This document shows, piece by piece, positions 1 to 5,730 of a stretch of DNA of 5,874 nt. Every line of letters begins with the position of its first letter. Position 1 is the first letter of the stretch. This DNA comes from Bacteroidales bacterium UBA1035 (GTDB taxonomy: Bacteria; Bacteroidota; Bacteroidia; Bacteroidales; Dysgonomonadaceae): positions 1-5,874 of the forward strand of contig DCEG01000058.1 of the NCBI GenBank assembly GCA_002316835.1, written 5' to 3'. The notes under the pieces were generated by a model. The model worked only from the letters and a program-made list of their open reading frames with translations, did no database searches and was not told where the DNA came from. The position numbers and the translations under genes are program-made.

Positions 1-435
1 TATGCATTTCCACGCGCAAAGCTTTTCAACAAAATTGGGATGCGCAGCGCTGTTTTTGAGGTAGATGCATCAGGTACTTTCGTGGGTTCATCCTACCTCT
101 ATGCTACATTACGCGATTATGCCCGCTTCGGGTTGCTTTACCTGAACAATGGCAACTGGCAGGGTGAACAGATCCTGCCGGAAGATTGGGTGGAATACAC
201 CACCACGGCAGCAAGTGGATCTGATGGTATTTACGGTGCATTTTTCTGGTTGAACAAAGCCGGCACCGATTATCCTGATGCGCCGCGCGACATGTACAGC
301 TGCCGTGGGCACGACGGCCAGTTTATCTACATTATCCCATCGAAAGAACTGGTAATCGTCCGCACCGGTTTCTCTAAGGAAGGAGAGTTCGACCAAAACG
401 GATTTGTAGCCGCGATTGTAGATGCAGTTGAGTAA
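1..435 (+). CDS. Serine hydrolase, class C beta-lactamase/NylB-like family (C-terminal part)
   Basis: The gene enters from the left edge in frame 1; 144 residues are visible, ending in TAA. The Met at position 40 is internal, because the reading frame is open and protein-like back to base 1. The segment with S-Y-L-Y-A-T-x-R-D-Y-A-R-F-G-L-L-Y-L followed by W-Q-G-E-Q-I-L-P matches the helix after the active site in class C beta-lactamase-like hydrolases (6-aminohexanoate-dimer hydrolase, esterase and D-aminopeptidase-like proteins). The later C-R-G-H-D-G-Q-F stretch corresponds to the H/K-x-G motif on the beta strand lining the active site. The nucleophile S-x-x-K lies outside the window, as does any signal peptide, so substrate and location cannot be given. 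In this family many members are exported and act on amides or esters. Nothing in the visible part suggests damage. Family assignment is solid; specific function is unknown. Confidence 0.85.
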   Translation, partial: YAFPRAKLFNKIGMRSAVFEVDASGTFVGSSYLYATLRDYARFGLLYLNNGNWQGEQILPEDWVEYTTTAASGSDGIYGAFFWLNKAGTDYPDAPRDMYSCRGHDGQFIYIIPSKELVIVRTGFSKEGEFDQNGFVAAIVDAVE

Positions 436-459
436 CCCAATCAAACCTAACTGTCCCTC

Positions 460-487
460 AAACCTGACAGGCCGGTTGCTGAGGTTT
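460..487 (+). terminator. Hairpin after the serine hydrolase, possible terminator
   Basis: AAACCT (460-465) pairs perfectly with AGGTTT (482-487). A further CAG/CTG pairing (468-470 with 479-481) lies inside, across a two-base bulge, with an eight-base loop. It lies 24 bases after the hydrolase stop and just before the maeB promoter, where a terminator would be expected. No run of T follows it (CGTTAC), so it is not a classic rho-independent terminator and may only be a weak one or a transcript-end stabiliser. Confidence 0.35.
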
Positions 488-510
488 CGTTACAAAAAAC
501 TTTCAAAATC

Positions 511-542
511 TTTCATATTCTAAATTTCATTGCGTAATTTTG
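511..542 (+). promoter_or_regulatory. Bacteroidota-type promoter for maeB
   Basis: TAATTTTG at 535-542 matches the Bacteroidota -7 element TAnnTTTG. A -33-like TTTC at 511-514 (consensus TTTG) sits 20 bases upstream, close to the usual spacing. Transcription would start near 548, leaving a leader of about 30 A-rich bases without a Shine-Dalgarno sequence, which is usual in this phylum. The element helps decide the maeB start: the TTG at 530 would lie upstream of the transcript. Confidence 0.6.
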
Positions 543-580
543 TGCAATTATTTAGGTTATACAATAAAAATCCAACTCAA

Positions 581-2881
581 ATGTCAAATAAACTGCACGA
601 AGATGCACTCAGGTATCACTCCGAGGGGCGTCCCGGAAAAATAGAGGTGATTCCCACCAAACCCTACAGTTCCCAACACGACTTATCACTTGCCTATTCA
701 CCCGGTGTGGCTGAGCCGTGCCTTGAAATAGAAAAGGACGAGCAGAAAGCTTACGAATATACTTCCAAAGGGAACCTGGTGGCGGTTATCTCTAACGGAA
801 CGGCTGTGCTGGGCTTGGGTGATATCGGTGCAATTTCGGGAAAACCGGTGATGGAAGGCAAAGGGTTGCTCTTTAAGATCTTTGCCGGAATAGATGTTTT
901 TGATATTGAGATCAACGAAAAAGATCCGGAAAAATTTATCGAAGTAGTCAAAGCCATTTCTCCCACTTTTGGGGGTATCAACCTGGAAGATATCAAAGCA
1001 CCCGAATGTTTTGAAATTGAAGAGCGGTTAAAAGCCGAACTGGATATTCCCATCATGCACGACGATCAACACGGAACGGCCATTATTTCAGCTGCAGGAT
1101 TGTTGAATGCCCTTGAGTTGACCGGAAAGAAAATAGAAGACATAAAAATTGTTGTAAATGGTGCTGGTGCAGCAGCCAATTCGTGCACTCAGCTATATAT
1201 GGCTCTTGGCGCTAGATTGGAAAATATTGTAATGCTCGATTCTAAAGGAGTGATATCGAAGAGTCGTACCGATCTGAATAGTAGAAAAAAACCCTTTGCT
1301 ACCGGACGGAATATTTCAACCTTGGCAGAAGCTGTTGCCGGATCGGATGTTTTTCTCGGCCTTTCCGTTGCCGATGTGTTAACGGTTGAAATGGTGCGAT
1401 CGATGAACGAAAACCCGATTGTGTTTGCATTGGCCAATCCCAATCCCGAAATATCGTACGAACTGGCGATGAATGCCCGAAAAGATATCATTTTTGCCAC
1501 CGGCCGTTCCGACCATCCTAACCAGATAAATAACGTTCTGGGATTTCCCTACATTTTCCGGGGAGCGCTGGACGTTCGGGCGAAATGCATTAATGAAGAG
1601 ATGAAAGTTGCCGCCGTCCGCGCTATTGCCGAATTGGCAAAAAAGGCGGTTCCCGATGTGGTGAATGCTGCCTATAACCTGAAACGGTTGAGTTTTGGAC
1701 GTGATTATATTATCCCAAAACCGCTTGATACGCGTTTGCTGACCGTGGTTGCGCCTGCGGTTGCCAAAGCGGCAATAGAATCGGGAGTTGCCCGCAAAAC
1801 CATTACCGACTGGGATGGATATTCCGAAGTTCTTCGTGAAAGAATGGGGTTGGACAATAAAATGCTGCGTCGTTTTTACGATATGGCGAAACATACGCGC
1901 AAACGTGTCGTTTTCTCAGAGTCCAATCACGTTAATATGCTAAAAGCTGCTGAAACATGTGTCAATGAAGGTATCTGTTATCCGATTTTGCTGGGTAATG
2001 AAGAAAAAATAGCCAACATCGCTGCCGAAAATCAAATCAGTTTGGAAGGTGTTGAGATTGTAAATCTGCGTCACGACAGGGAGGAACCCCGACGGTTGCA
2101 TTTTGCGAAAATACTATCGGAAAAACGGAGCCGTGAGGGTTATACTTTTCAGGAAGCTGCCGAACAGATGTTCAATCGCGATTCCTTTGGAATGATGATG
2201 GTGGAATCGGGCGATGCTGATGCGCTTATTACCGGCGTTTTCGGGAAATATCTCGATACCATAAATCTGGCAAAAGACATCATCGGTATCCGTGAGGGGT
2301 TGAATCATATCGGTGCTATGCATATCGTGAATACCAAAAAAGGCGTGCTTTTCCTTGCTGATACGTTGTTTAACCGTCACCCGTCATCAGAGGTCCTGAT
2401 CGATATTGCACGGTTGGCAAATTCTACGGTAAAGTTTTTCGCTCACGATCCGGTTATTGCCATGCTTTCATATTCTAATTTTGGCGACGACAAAGTAGGA
2501 AGTCCGGCCAGCGTTCATAAAGTAGTGGAAACGTTGCATCGCGATTATCCCGATATGGTGGTGGATGGCGAAATGCAGGTTAATGTGGCGTTGAATAAAG
2601 ATTTCAGGGATGATAAATTTCCTTTTACCAAGTTAAAGGGAAAAAATGTGAATACGTTGATTTTTCCTAACCTTAGTTCAGCAAACACGGCTTACAAGTT
2701 GCTGCTGGAAAGTGGTATCGGTGATATTATCGGGCCTATTCAGATGGGATTAAATAAACCTGTCCATATTTTAGACGTAGGAATGTCTGTTCGAGATATT
2801 GTGAACATGACCGTTATAGCTGTTATCGATGCTATTGTGGAAGAAAATATCCACGTAAATAAATTGAAAAGAGTGGAGTAG
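581..2881 (+). CDS. maeB: NADP-dependent malic enzyme with C-terminal phosphotransacetylase-like domain
   Basis: This 766-residue cytoplasmic enzyme oxidatively decarboxylates malate to pyruvate, linking the C4-dicarboxylate branch to pyruvate and supplying NADPH. The N-terminal malic domain spans roughly residues 15-160, with the catalytic Tyr in A-Y39-S-P-G-V and Lys in E-G-K94-G. Metal-ligand acidic residues lie in N-L-E136-D137-I and M-H-D161-D162-Q-H-G-T. The NAD(P) Rossmann motif V-N-G-A-G-A-A-A-N is near residue 193. Residues 430 to 760 form a phosphotransacetylase-like domain which in MaeB proteins is regulatory rather than a working transacetylase. Length fits the two-domain family. 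I chose ATG 581 (M-S-N-K-L-H-E-D-A) over TTG 530 because family members start this way and a promoter overlaps the extension. The stop lies three bases from the mgtE stop. A degraded second copy of its last 85 codons lies at 4446-4705. Cofactor preference (NADP) is inferred from family, not shown. Confidence 0.95.
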   Translation: MSNKLHEDALRYHSEGRPGKIEVIPTKPYSSQHDLSLAYSPGVAEPCLEIEKDEQKAYEYTSKGNLVAVISNGTAVLGLGDIGAISGKPVMEGKGLLFKIFAGIDVFDIEINEKDPEKFIEVVKAISPTFGGINLEDIKAPECFEIEERLKAELDIPIMHDDQHGTAIISAAGLLNALELTGKKIEDIKIVVNGAGAAANSCTQLYMALGARLENIVMLDSKGVISKSRTDLNSRKKPFATGRNISTLAEAVAGSDVFLGLSVADVLTVEMVRSMNENPIVFALANPNPEISYELAMNARKDIIFATGRSDHPNQINNVLGFPYIFRGALDVRAKCINEEMKVAAVRAIAELAKKAVPDVVNAAYNLKRLSFGRDYIIPKPLDTRLLTVVAPAVAKAAIESGVARKTITDWDGYSEVLRERMGLDNKMLRRFYDMAKHTRKRVVFSESNHVNMLKAAETCVNEGICYPILLGNEEKIANIAAENQISLEGVEIVNLRHDREEPRRLHFAKILSEKRSREGYTFQEAAEQMFNRDSFGMMMVESGDADALITGVFGKYLDTINLAKDIIGIREGLNHIGAMHIVNTKKGVLFLADTLFNRHPSSEVLIDIARLANSTVKFFAHDPVIAMLSYSNFGDDKVGSPASVHKVVETLHRDYPDMVVDGEMQVNVALNKDFRDDKFPFTKLKGKNVNTLIFPNLSSANTAYKLLLESGIGDIIGPIQMGLNKPVHILDVGMSVRDIVNMTVIAVIDAIVEENIHVNKLKRVE

Positions 2882-2895
2882 GGTTTAAATCCCTA
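2879..2895. terminator. Palindrome spanning both stop codons of maeB and mgtE
   Basis: TAGGG (2879-2883) pairs with CCCTA (2891-2895) around a seven-base AT-rich loop. The element contains the TAG of maeB and the TAA of mgtE. It reads the same from both sides, so it could act for both convergent transcripts, but the stem is short and there is no strong U-tract on either strand. It is listed as the only candidate stop signal between the two genes. Confidence 0.25.
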
Positions 2896-4228
2896 ACACT
2901 TTGCTCGCTACTGTGAAATAAATAAATACGCCTAAAATATCGGCCATAGAGGTAATGAGCGGTGCGCTTGCCGTGGCGGGGTCGATTTTTAATTTTGTAA
3001 AAATAAAGGGAAGCAACATTCCGATAAGGCTCCCAACAATCACAATTAATGTCATAGTAATGGCAAGCACCAGCATGATTTCGGGTGCGCGGAACGTTGA
3101 GACTAAACTGACTCCCAAAGCCATTGTCAAGCCTAAAAGCAGTGATACGAAGAATTCTTTTCCCAATAACTTTGTCCAGTCTTTTATTTGTACATCGCCC
3201 ATTGCCAGTGCTCTAATCATCAGCGTTGCTGATTGCGAGCCCGCATTTCCGCCACTGTCGATAAGCAACGGCAGGAAGAACACCAACGATAAGGTTTTTG
3301 CCAGTACATCTTCAAAGCTCTTGATGATGGCTCCCGAAAATACACTTACGAAAACAAGGGCGATCAACCAAAGCACTCGTTTTTTATACAAAAATGAAAC
3401 AGTGGCTTGCAGAGGACTGATAATGGCGTCCTGAACCGCACCAAACTTGTGGAAATCCTCGGTTTCTTCTTCTTCTGCCACGTCGAAAACGTCGTCGATG
3501 GTAACCATCCCCAACAATGTTCCGTCGCTATCGCTCACAGGAAGGGCTACGCGGTCGTGGTCTTTAAACACGCTCACTGCGGTTTCCTGATCATCGAAAG
3601 CATTGAGCGATACAAACTTATAATCGATTAGTTCGCTGATACGTTGTTGAGGCGAGGCTAAAATAATTTCGCGGATTCGTATGTCGTCGATGAGCCGCCA
3701 GTTGTTGTCCACCACGTAAATTACGTTCAGCGTTTCGGAATCGTGGCCGTATTCACGAATGTGAGTAAGGGTTTCCTCCACTGTGAAATGTGGTTTCACA
3801 GCCACATATTCGGGAGTCATCAATCGTCCGATACTCTCTTCAGGGTAACCCAACAGTTGGGTAGCTGTTTTGCGATTTTCCGGTGTGAGCAGCTGCATAA
3901 GTCGTTGTGTAACTTTTCCGGGGAGTTCTTCGAGGAGAGCGGTTCGGTCGTCCGGCTCCATATCGTTGAGTAGGTCAGCAACTCTTGAAGCGTGCTGGGC
4001 AAGCCCTTCCACTATATCTTCTTGCTTTTCGTACGAGAGTTCCTGAAAAACCTCTTTGGCCTGCTCGCGCGACAGAAATCGAAACAGCACTACAGACTCA
4101 AACTCACTACCCCGATTTATGGCTTCTGCCAATTGTAGGTAATCGAGCTCGTGCATTGCCGTCCGCAACGCTTTCCATTCCTTCTTGCGGATTTGGCGAA
4201 GAAGGATTTTTGCATCAAAATTTGTCAT
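2885..4228 (-). CDS. mgtE: MgtE-family magnesium transporter
   Basis: This 447-residue inner-membrane protein forms a homodimeric Mg2+ channel whose cytoplasmic domains gate the pore according to internal Mg2+. Length matches the Thermus thermophilus protein (about 450). In order: the acidic superhelical MgtE N domain (about 20-130, with M-E-P-D-D-R near 90 and L-P near 102), two CBS domains (about 135-255), the connecting plug helix, and about five membrane segments from residue 284 to the end. Hallmarks are P-L-L-I-D-S-G-G-N-A-G-S-Q-S at 320-333 and D-P-A-T-A-S-A-P at 416-423 followed by M-A-D430-I-L-G. D430 falls where the pore Asp of the Thermus protein lies. Start is ATG at 4228 with an AAGGAG ribosome site at 4235-4240, six bases upstream; that site is embedded in a hairpin. 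The gene is probably monocistronic, from a promoter near 4354-4361. No other transport class fits. Confidence 0.96.
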   Translation of the reverse strand: MTNFDAKILLRQIRKKEWKALRTAMHELDYLQLAEAINRGSEFESVVLFRFLSREQAKEVFQELSYEKQEDIVEGLAQHASRVADLLNDMEPDDRTALLEELPGKVTQRLMQLLTPENRKTATQLLGYPEESIGRLMTPEYVAVKPHFTVEETLTHIREYGHDSETLNVIYVVDNNWRLIDDIRIREIILASPQQRISELIDYKFVSLNAFDDQETAVSVFKDHDRVALPVSDSDGTLLGMVTIDDVFDVAEEEETEDFHKFGAVQDAIISPLQATVSFLYKKRVLWLIALVFVSVFSGAIIKSFEDVLAKTLSLVFFLPLLIDSGGNAGSQSATLMIRALAMGDVQIKDWTKLLGKEFFVSLLLGLTMALGVSLVSTFRAPEIMLVLAITMTLIVIVGSLIGMLLPFIFTKLKIDPATASAPLITSMADILGVFIYFTVASKVLGI

Positions 4229-4231
4229 AAT

Positions 4232-4264
4232 AATCTCCTTTATGTCTTTCCGGAAAAGGAGATT
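4232..4264 (-). promoter_or_regulatory. Hairpin sequestering the mgtE Shine-Dalgarno sequence
   Basis: On the mRNA strand AAUCUCCUUU (4264-4255) is perfectly complementary to AAAGGAGAUU (4241-4232) across a 13-base loop. The 3' arm contains the entire AAGGAG ribosome site of mgtE, so the folded form should block initiation. The loop includes GGAAAG (4251-4246), which can also pair with CUUUCC (4284-4279) at the end of the upstream ORF, giving a possible pseudoknot. What would open or close it is not visible; translation of the upstream ORF, temperature, or Mg2+ itself are candidates. Confidence 0.5.
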
Positions 4265-4273
4265 TTATCCGTT

Positions 4274-4324
4274 TTACAGGAAAGGCAGGTAAAAACTACT
4301 GTATTGATGAGGGTCTTCGTCCAT
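4274..4324 (-). CDS. Candidate 16-residue leader peptide upstream of mgtE
   Basis: A short ORF reads M-D-E-D-P-H-Q-Y-S-S-F-Y-L-P-F-L and stops with TAA nine bases before the hairpin that buries the mgtE ribosome site. Its ATG follows an A-rich stretch (TAAAAAAAATG), a favourable start context in Bacteroidota, and lies about 20-25 bases after the proposed transcription start. The acidic-plus-proline N-terminus resembles, in character only, the enterobacterial MgtL leader peptide (begins M-E-P-D-P), where such residues destabilise ribosomes at low Mg2+ and so control mgtA. Here the neighbour is an unrelated Mg2+ transporter, so any similarity would be convergent. A 16-codon ORF can arise by chance in a leader of this length, and no homologue is known to me. 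Confidence 0.35.
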   Translation of the reverse strand: MDEDPHQYSSFYLPFL

Positions 4325-4353
4325 TTTTTTTACAGAAATCTTTGTTTGAAAGG

Positions 4354-4361
4354 CAAAGGTA
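4354..4361 (-). promoter_or_regulatory. Candidate -7 promoter element for mgtE
   Basis: Read on the minus strand the bases are TACCTTTG, an exact TAnnTTTG match. A TTTG that could be the -33 element lies at 4379-4376, but the spacing is only 14 bases, shorter than usual. Transcription would start near 4347, giving a leader of about 120 bases that includes the upstream ORF and the hairpin. Confidence 0.4.
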
Positions 4362-4402
4362 ACCAAATAAAGTAACAAAAGGAAGGATAGCTTGGATCTC
4401 CG

Positions 4403-4453
4403 TCACTCAAAAAACGAAAAATGCACGTTCCCGTACTTTTTTTCTTTCACAAA
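4403..4453 (-). pseudogene. rsmD: rsmD 3'-end remnant (last 16 codons)
   Basis: The minus strand encodes F-V-K-E-K-K-Y-G-N-V-H-F-S-F-F-E and then TGA. This is residue for residue the same as the C-terminus of the resident rsmD gene at the window's right edge, which ends one Lys later with TAG. Of 16 codons, four differ (AAC/AAT, GTG/GTA, TCG/AGT, GAG/GAA), all silently. Upstream codons are lost: the match ends where the maeB remnant begins. The fragment cannot make a protein. It lies about 40 bases upstream of the mgtE -7 element, a normal spacing for a gene that once preceded mgtE. Confidence 0.8.
4407..4453. repeat. Direct repeat, left copy (rsmD 3' end)
   Basis: These 47 bases match 5738-5784 in the same orientation at 42 positions, including a perfect 26-base core (4428-4453). 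Both copies are rsmD 3' ends, so the repeat is explained by gene content. The pair brackets the maeB remnant and the methyltransferase gene, about 1.33 kb apart. Confidence 0.85.
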
Positions 4454-4705
4454 GCTCAGAAGAAAAAATGTAAGTTCGCTGATATTTCCCAATCTGAGTT
4501 CATCCAACACAGCATATAAATTGCTGTTAGAAAGTGGCATCGGTGATATTATCGGACCCCATTCAGATGGGATTGAATAAACCCGTTCACATCTTAGATG
4601 TCGGAATGTCGGTTCGCGATATAGTGAACATGACTGTTGTTGCCGTTATCGATGCGATTGTGGAGGAAAATATTCCGTGTAAATAAATTAAAGAGAGTGG
4701 AATAG
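4446..4705 (+). pseudogene. maeB: maeB 3'-end remnant, frameshifted
   Basis: This stretch aligns over its full length with the last 85 codons of the intact maeB (residues 682-766, end of the phosphotransacetylase-like domain), down to the matching TAG stop. Two single-base C insertions break the frame: one in the CCCC run at 4557-4560 (intact gene has CCT) and one near 4675-4676. With these removed, 42 of 85 codons differ from the intact gene, 35 of them silently; the replacements are K to R, G to R, N to S, T to S, A to S, I to V and H to R. The 5' part of the gene is missing. The pattern shows a copy that evolved under selection as a working gene and was broken later. It is therefore not a recent local duplication. 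An open frame across 4392-4580 is the front of this remnant read with unrelated bases and is not a gene. Confidence 0.9.
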
Positions 4706-4843
4706 AACTCCAATCTCTTTGTTTAATCACCGAACTGACGAATAGTAAGTTTTCTCTAAAAACTAGTGTTCACAATTACTGTGAATTGGAGATTATATTT
4801 TTGCATTGAAGGATTCATGTAGTGGCAAATGAATAAAACCAAA
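4706..4843. other. Spacer between maeB remnant and methyltransferase gene
   Basis: No protein-coding sequence is visible in these 138 bases. A small hairpin, TTCACA (4769-4774) with TGTGAA (4780-4785) around a five-base loop, lies in the middle. A promoter-like element follows (listed separately). The methyltransferase gene ends at the right side without an obvious terminator. Confidence 0.6.
4796..4803 (+). promoter_or_regulatory. Orphan promoter-like -7 element facing right
   Basis: TATTTTTG matches TAnnTTTG on the plus strand, but no clear -33 TTTG is placed upstream and no plus-strand gene follows. If active it would transcribe antisense to the methyltransferase gene. It may be a relic of a gene lost here or a chance match in AT-rich DNA. 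Confidence 0.2.
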
Positions 4844-5623
4844 TTATTTCCAAATAAAACCTTTTAATCTGAAAAATCTCAATATCTCATTAATAAAGGT
4901 AAGCGTTGGTCTTTTGATTTTCCATTTGGGCTTTTTTATTCCTGTCGGTGTTGCTTCAAAATAATTAGGTACTTGAATATTTCCTGTTTTTATATCAACA
5001 GGCTTATCTTTCCTCGCCTTTTCAATAACTAAAATACTGTCATAGTAATGGAGCGAATTTACGTTGTTAGTAAAATTACTCACTTTTAGAGATTTTTGTT
5101 GAGAATGATAAGCATTAATATAGTCTATGAAATTTTTGCTGTATTCAATGAAAGTGGCACGACGTTTGTGTCCGCCACCATAAGTGATTTGATATGATGT
5201 ATGAATATCCTCACATAAATAGATCCCGTTTTCTTTTACATGATCAAAAAGTTCTTCAAAAGATATAATTTGTTGTCTCATTGTGTGACCACCGTTATCA
5301 ATGAGAATATCAATCTGAGGAATTTGCTTCTTTACATCTCTAAGAAAGTTTCTGTCTGATTGTGAACCAATGAATATTTGAACATTATCTTCTTCGAGTT
5401 TTTTACAATTTGGGTTTATATCTATTCCATAAATTTTAGCATTTGGTCCGAAATAATTTTTCCACATCTGCAAGCTCCCACCTTGAAAAACTCCAATTTC
5501 AAGTAGAATAATTTCTTTATTCCTGAATCGACTAAAATGTTTGTGATAAACATCAAAATAATGATTCCATTTATGGATTAACTTAGAGTCATTACTATAA
5601 AAATATTTTTCTAAATCATTCAT
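4844..5623 (-). CDS. Class I SAM-dependent methyltransferase (MycE/CmcI-like fold)
   Basis: The 259-residue soluble protein shows the SAM-binding motif L-E42-I-G-V-F-Q-G-G-S-L-Q-M-W, then Y-G-I-D68-I-N-P at the end of strand 2. A likely metal-binding catalytic region follows: I-D109-N-G-G-H113 and C-E138-D139-I-H-T-S-Y. That arrangement resembles the metal-dependent sugar O-methyltransferase MycE and related CmcI-type proteins, often found beside glycan or natural-product genes. The last 60 residues are basic and lack a recognisable domain. The acceptor is unknown, with no glycosyltransferase in the window to suggest one. Start ATG 5623 gives the typical L-E-K-Y-F-Y-S-N-D opening; no Shine-Dalgarno sequence precedes it and no clear TAnnTTTG lies in the 107 bases before it, so it may be read through from rsmD. 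Sampled lines give about 30% G+C against about 48% in maeB and mgtE, a sign of transfer. Confidence 0.85.
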   Translation of the reverse strand: MNDLEKYFYSNDSKLIHKWNHYFDVYHKHFSRFRNKEIILLEIGVFQGGSLQMWKNYFGPNAKIYGIDINPNCKKLEEDNVQIFIGSQSDRNFLRDVKKQIPQIDILIDNGGHTMRQQIISFEELFDHVKENGIYLCEDIHTSYQITYGGGHKRRATFIEYSKNFIDYINAYHSQQKSLKVSNFTNNVNSLHYYDSILVIEKARKDKPVDIKTGNIQVPNYFEATPTGIKKPKWKIKRPTLTFINEILRFFRLKGFIWK

Positions 5624-5730
5624 TTGTTTGAATTCTAACTATGGCAATTTAACATTGTTACATAGAAAAAGACATAAACCGTGTCGTAGTTAATCAGTTT
5701 TTATTTTGTTACACACTGCGCACAGCGTCT

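Noticed and set aside
441..474. Imperfect tandem 17-base repeat starting TCAAACCT
   Set aside because: Two copies only, sharing eight bases exactly then drifting; part of the second is already explained by the hairpin.
530..580. TTG start giving a 17-residue N-terminal extension to maeB
   Set aside because: The extension (R-N-F-V-Q-L-F-R-L-Y and so on) is not typical of the family, overlaps a TAnnTTTG element, and would begin upstream of the predicted transcript start; ATG 581 gives the family-typical N-terminus.
2955..3631. Plus-strand open frames opposite mgtE
   Set aside because: They are antisense shadows of a clear mgtE coding sequence with no protein-like features.
4229..4350. M-box magnesium riboswitch upstream of mgtE
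   Set aside because: The leader is about 120 bases and I could not recognise the conserved M-box helices or core; only a simple hairpin and a short ORF are visible.
4392..4580. Open frame of 62 codons on the plus strand
   Set aside because: Its first third is the rsmD remnant read antisense and the rest is the maeB remnant up to the first frameshift; no independent gene.
5711..5730. GC-rich hairpin just downstream of rsmD as a terminator
   Set aside because: ACGCTG/CAGTGT can pair on the minus strand with a G-U pair, but an A-rich rather than U-rich tail follows it, so it does not support termination of rsmD.
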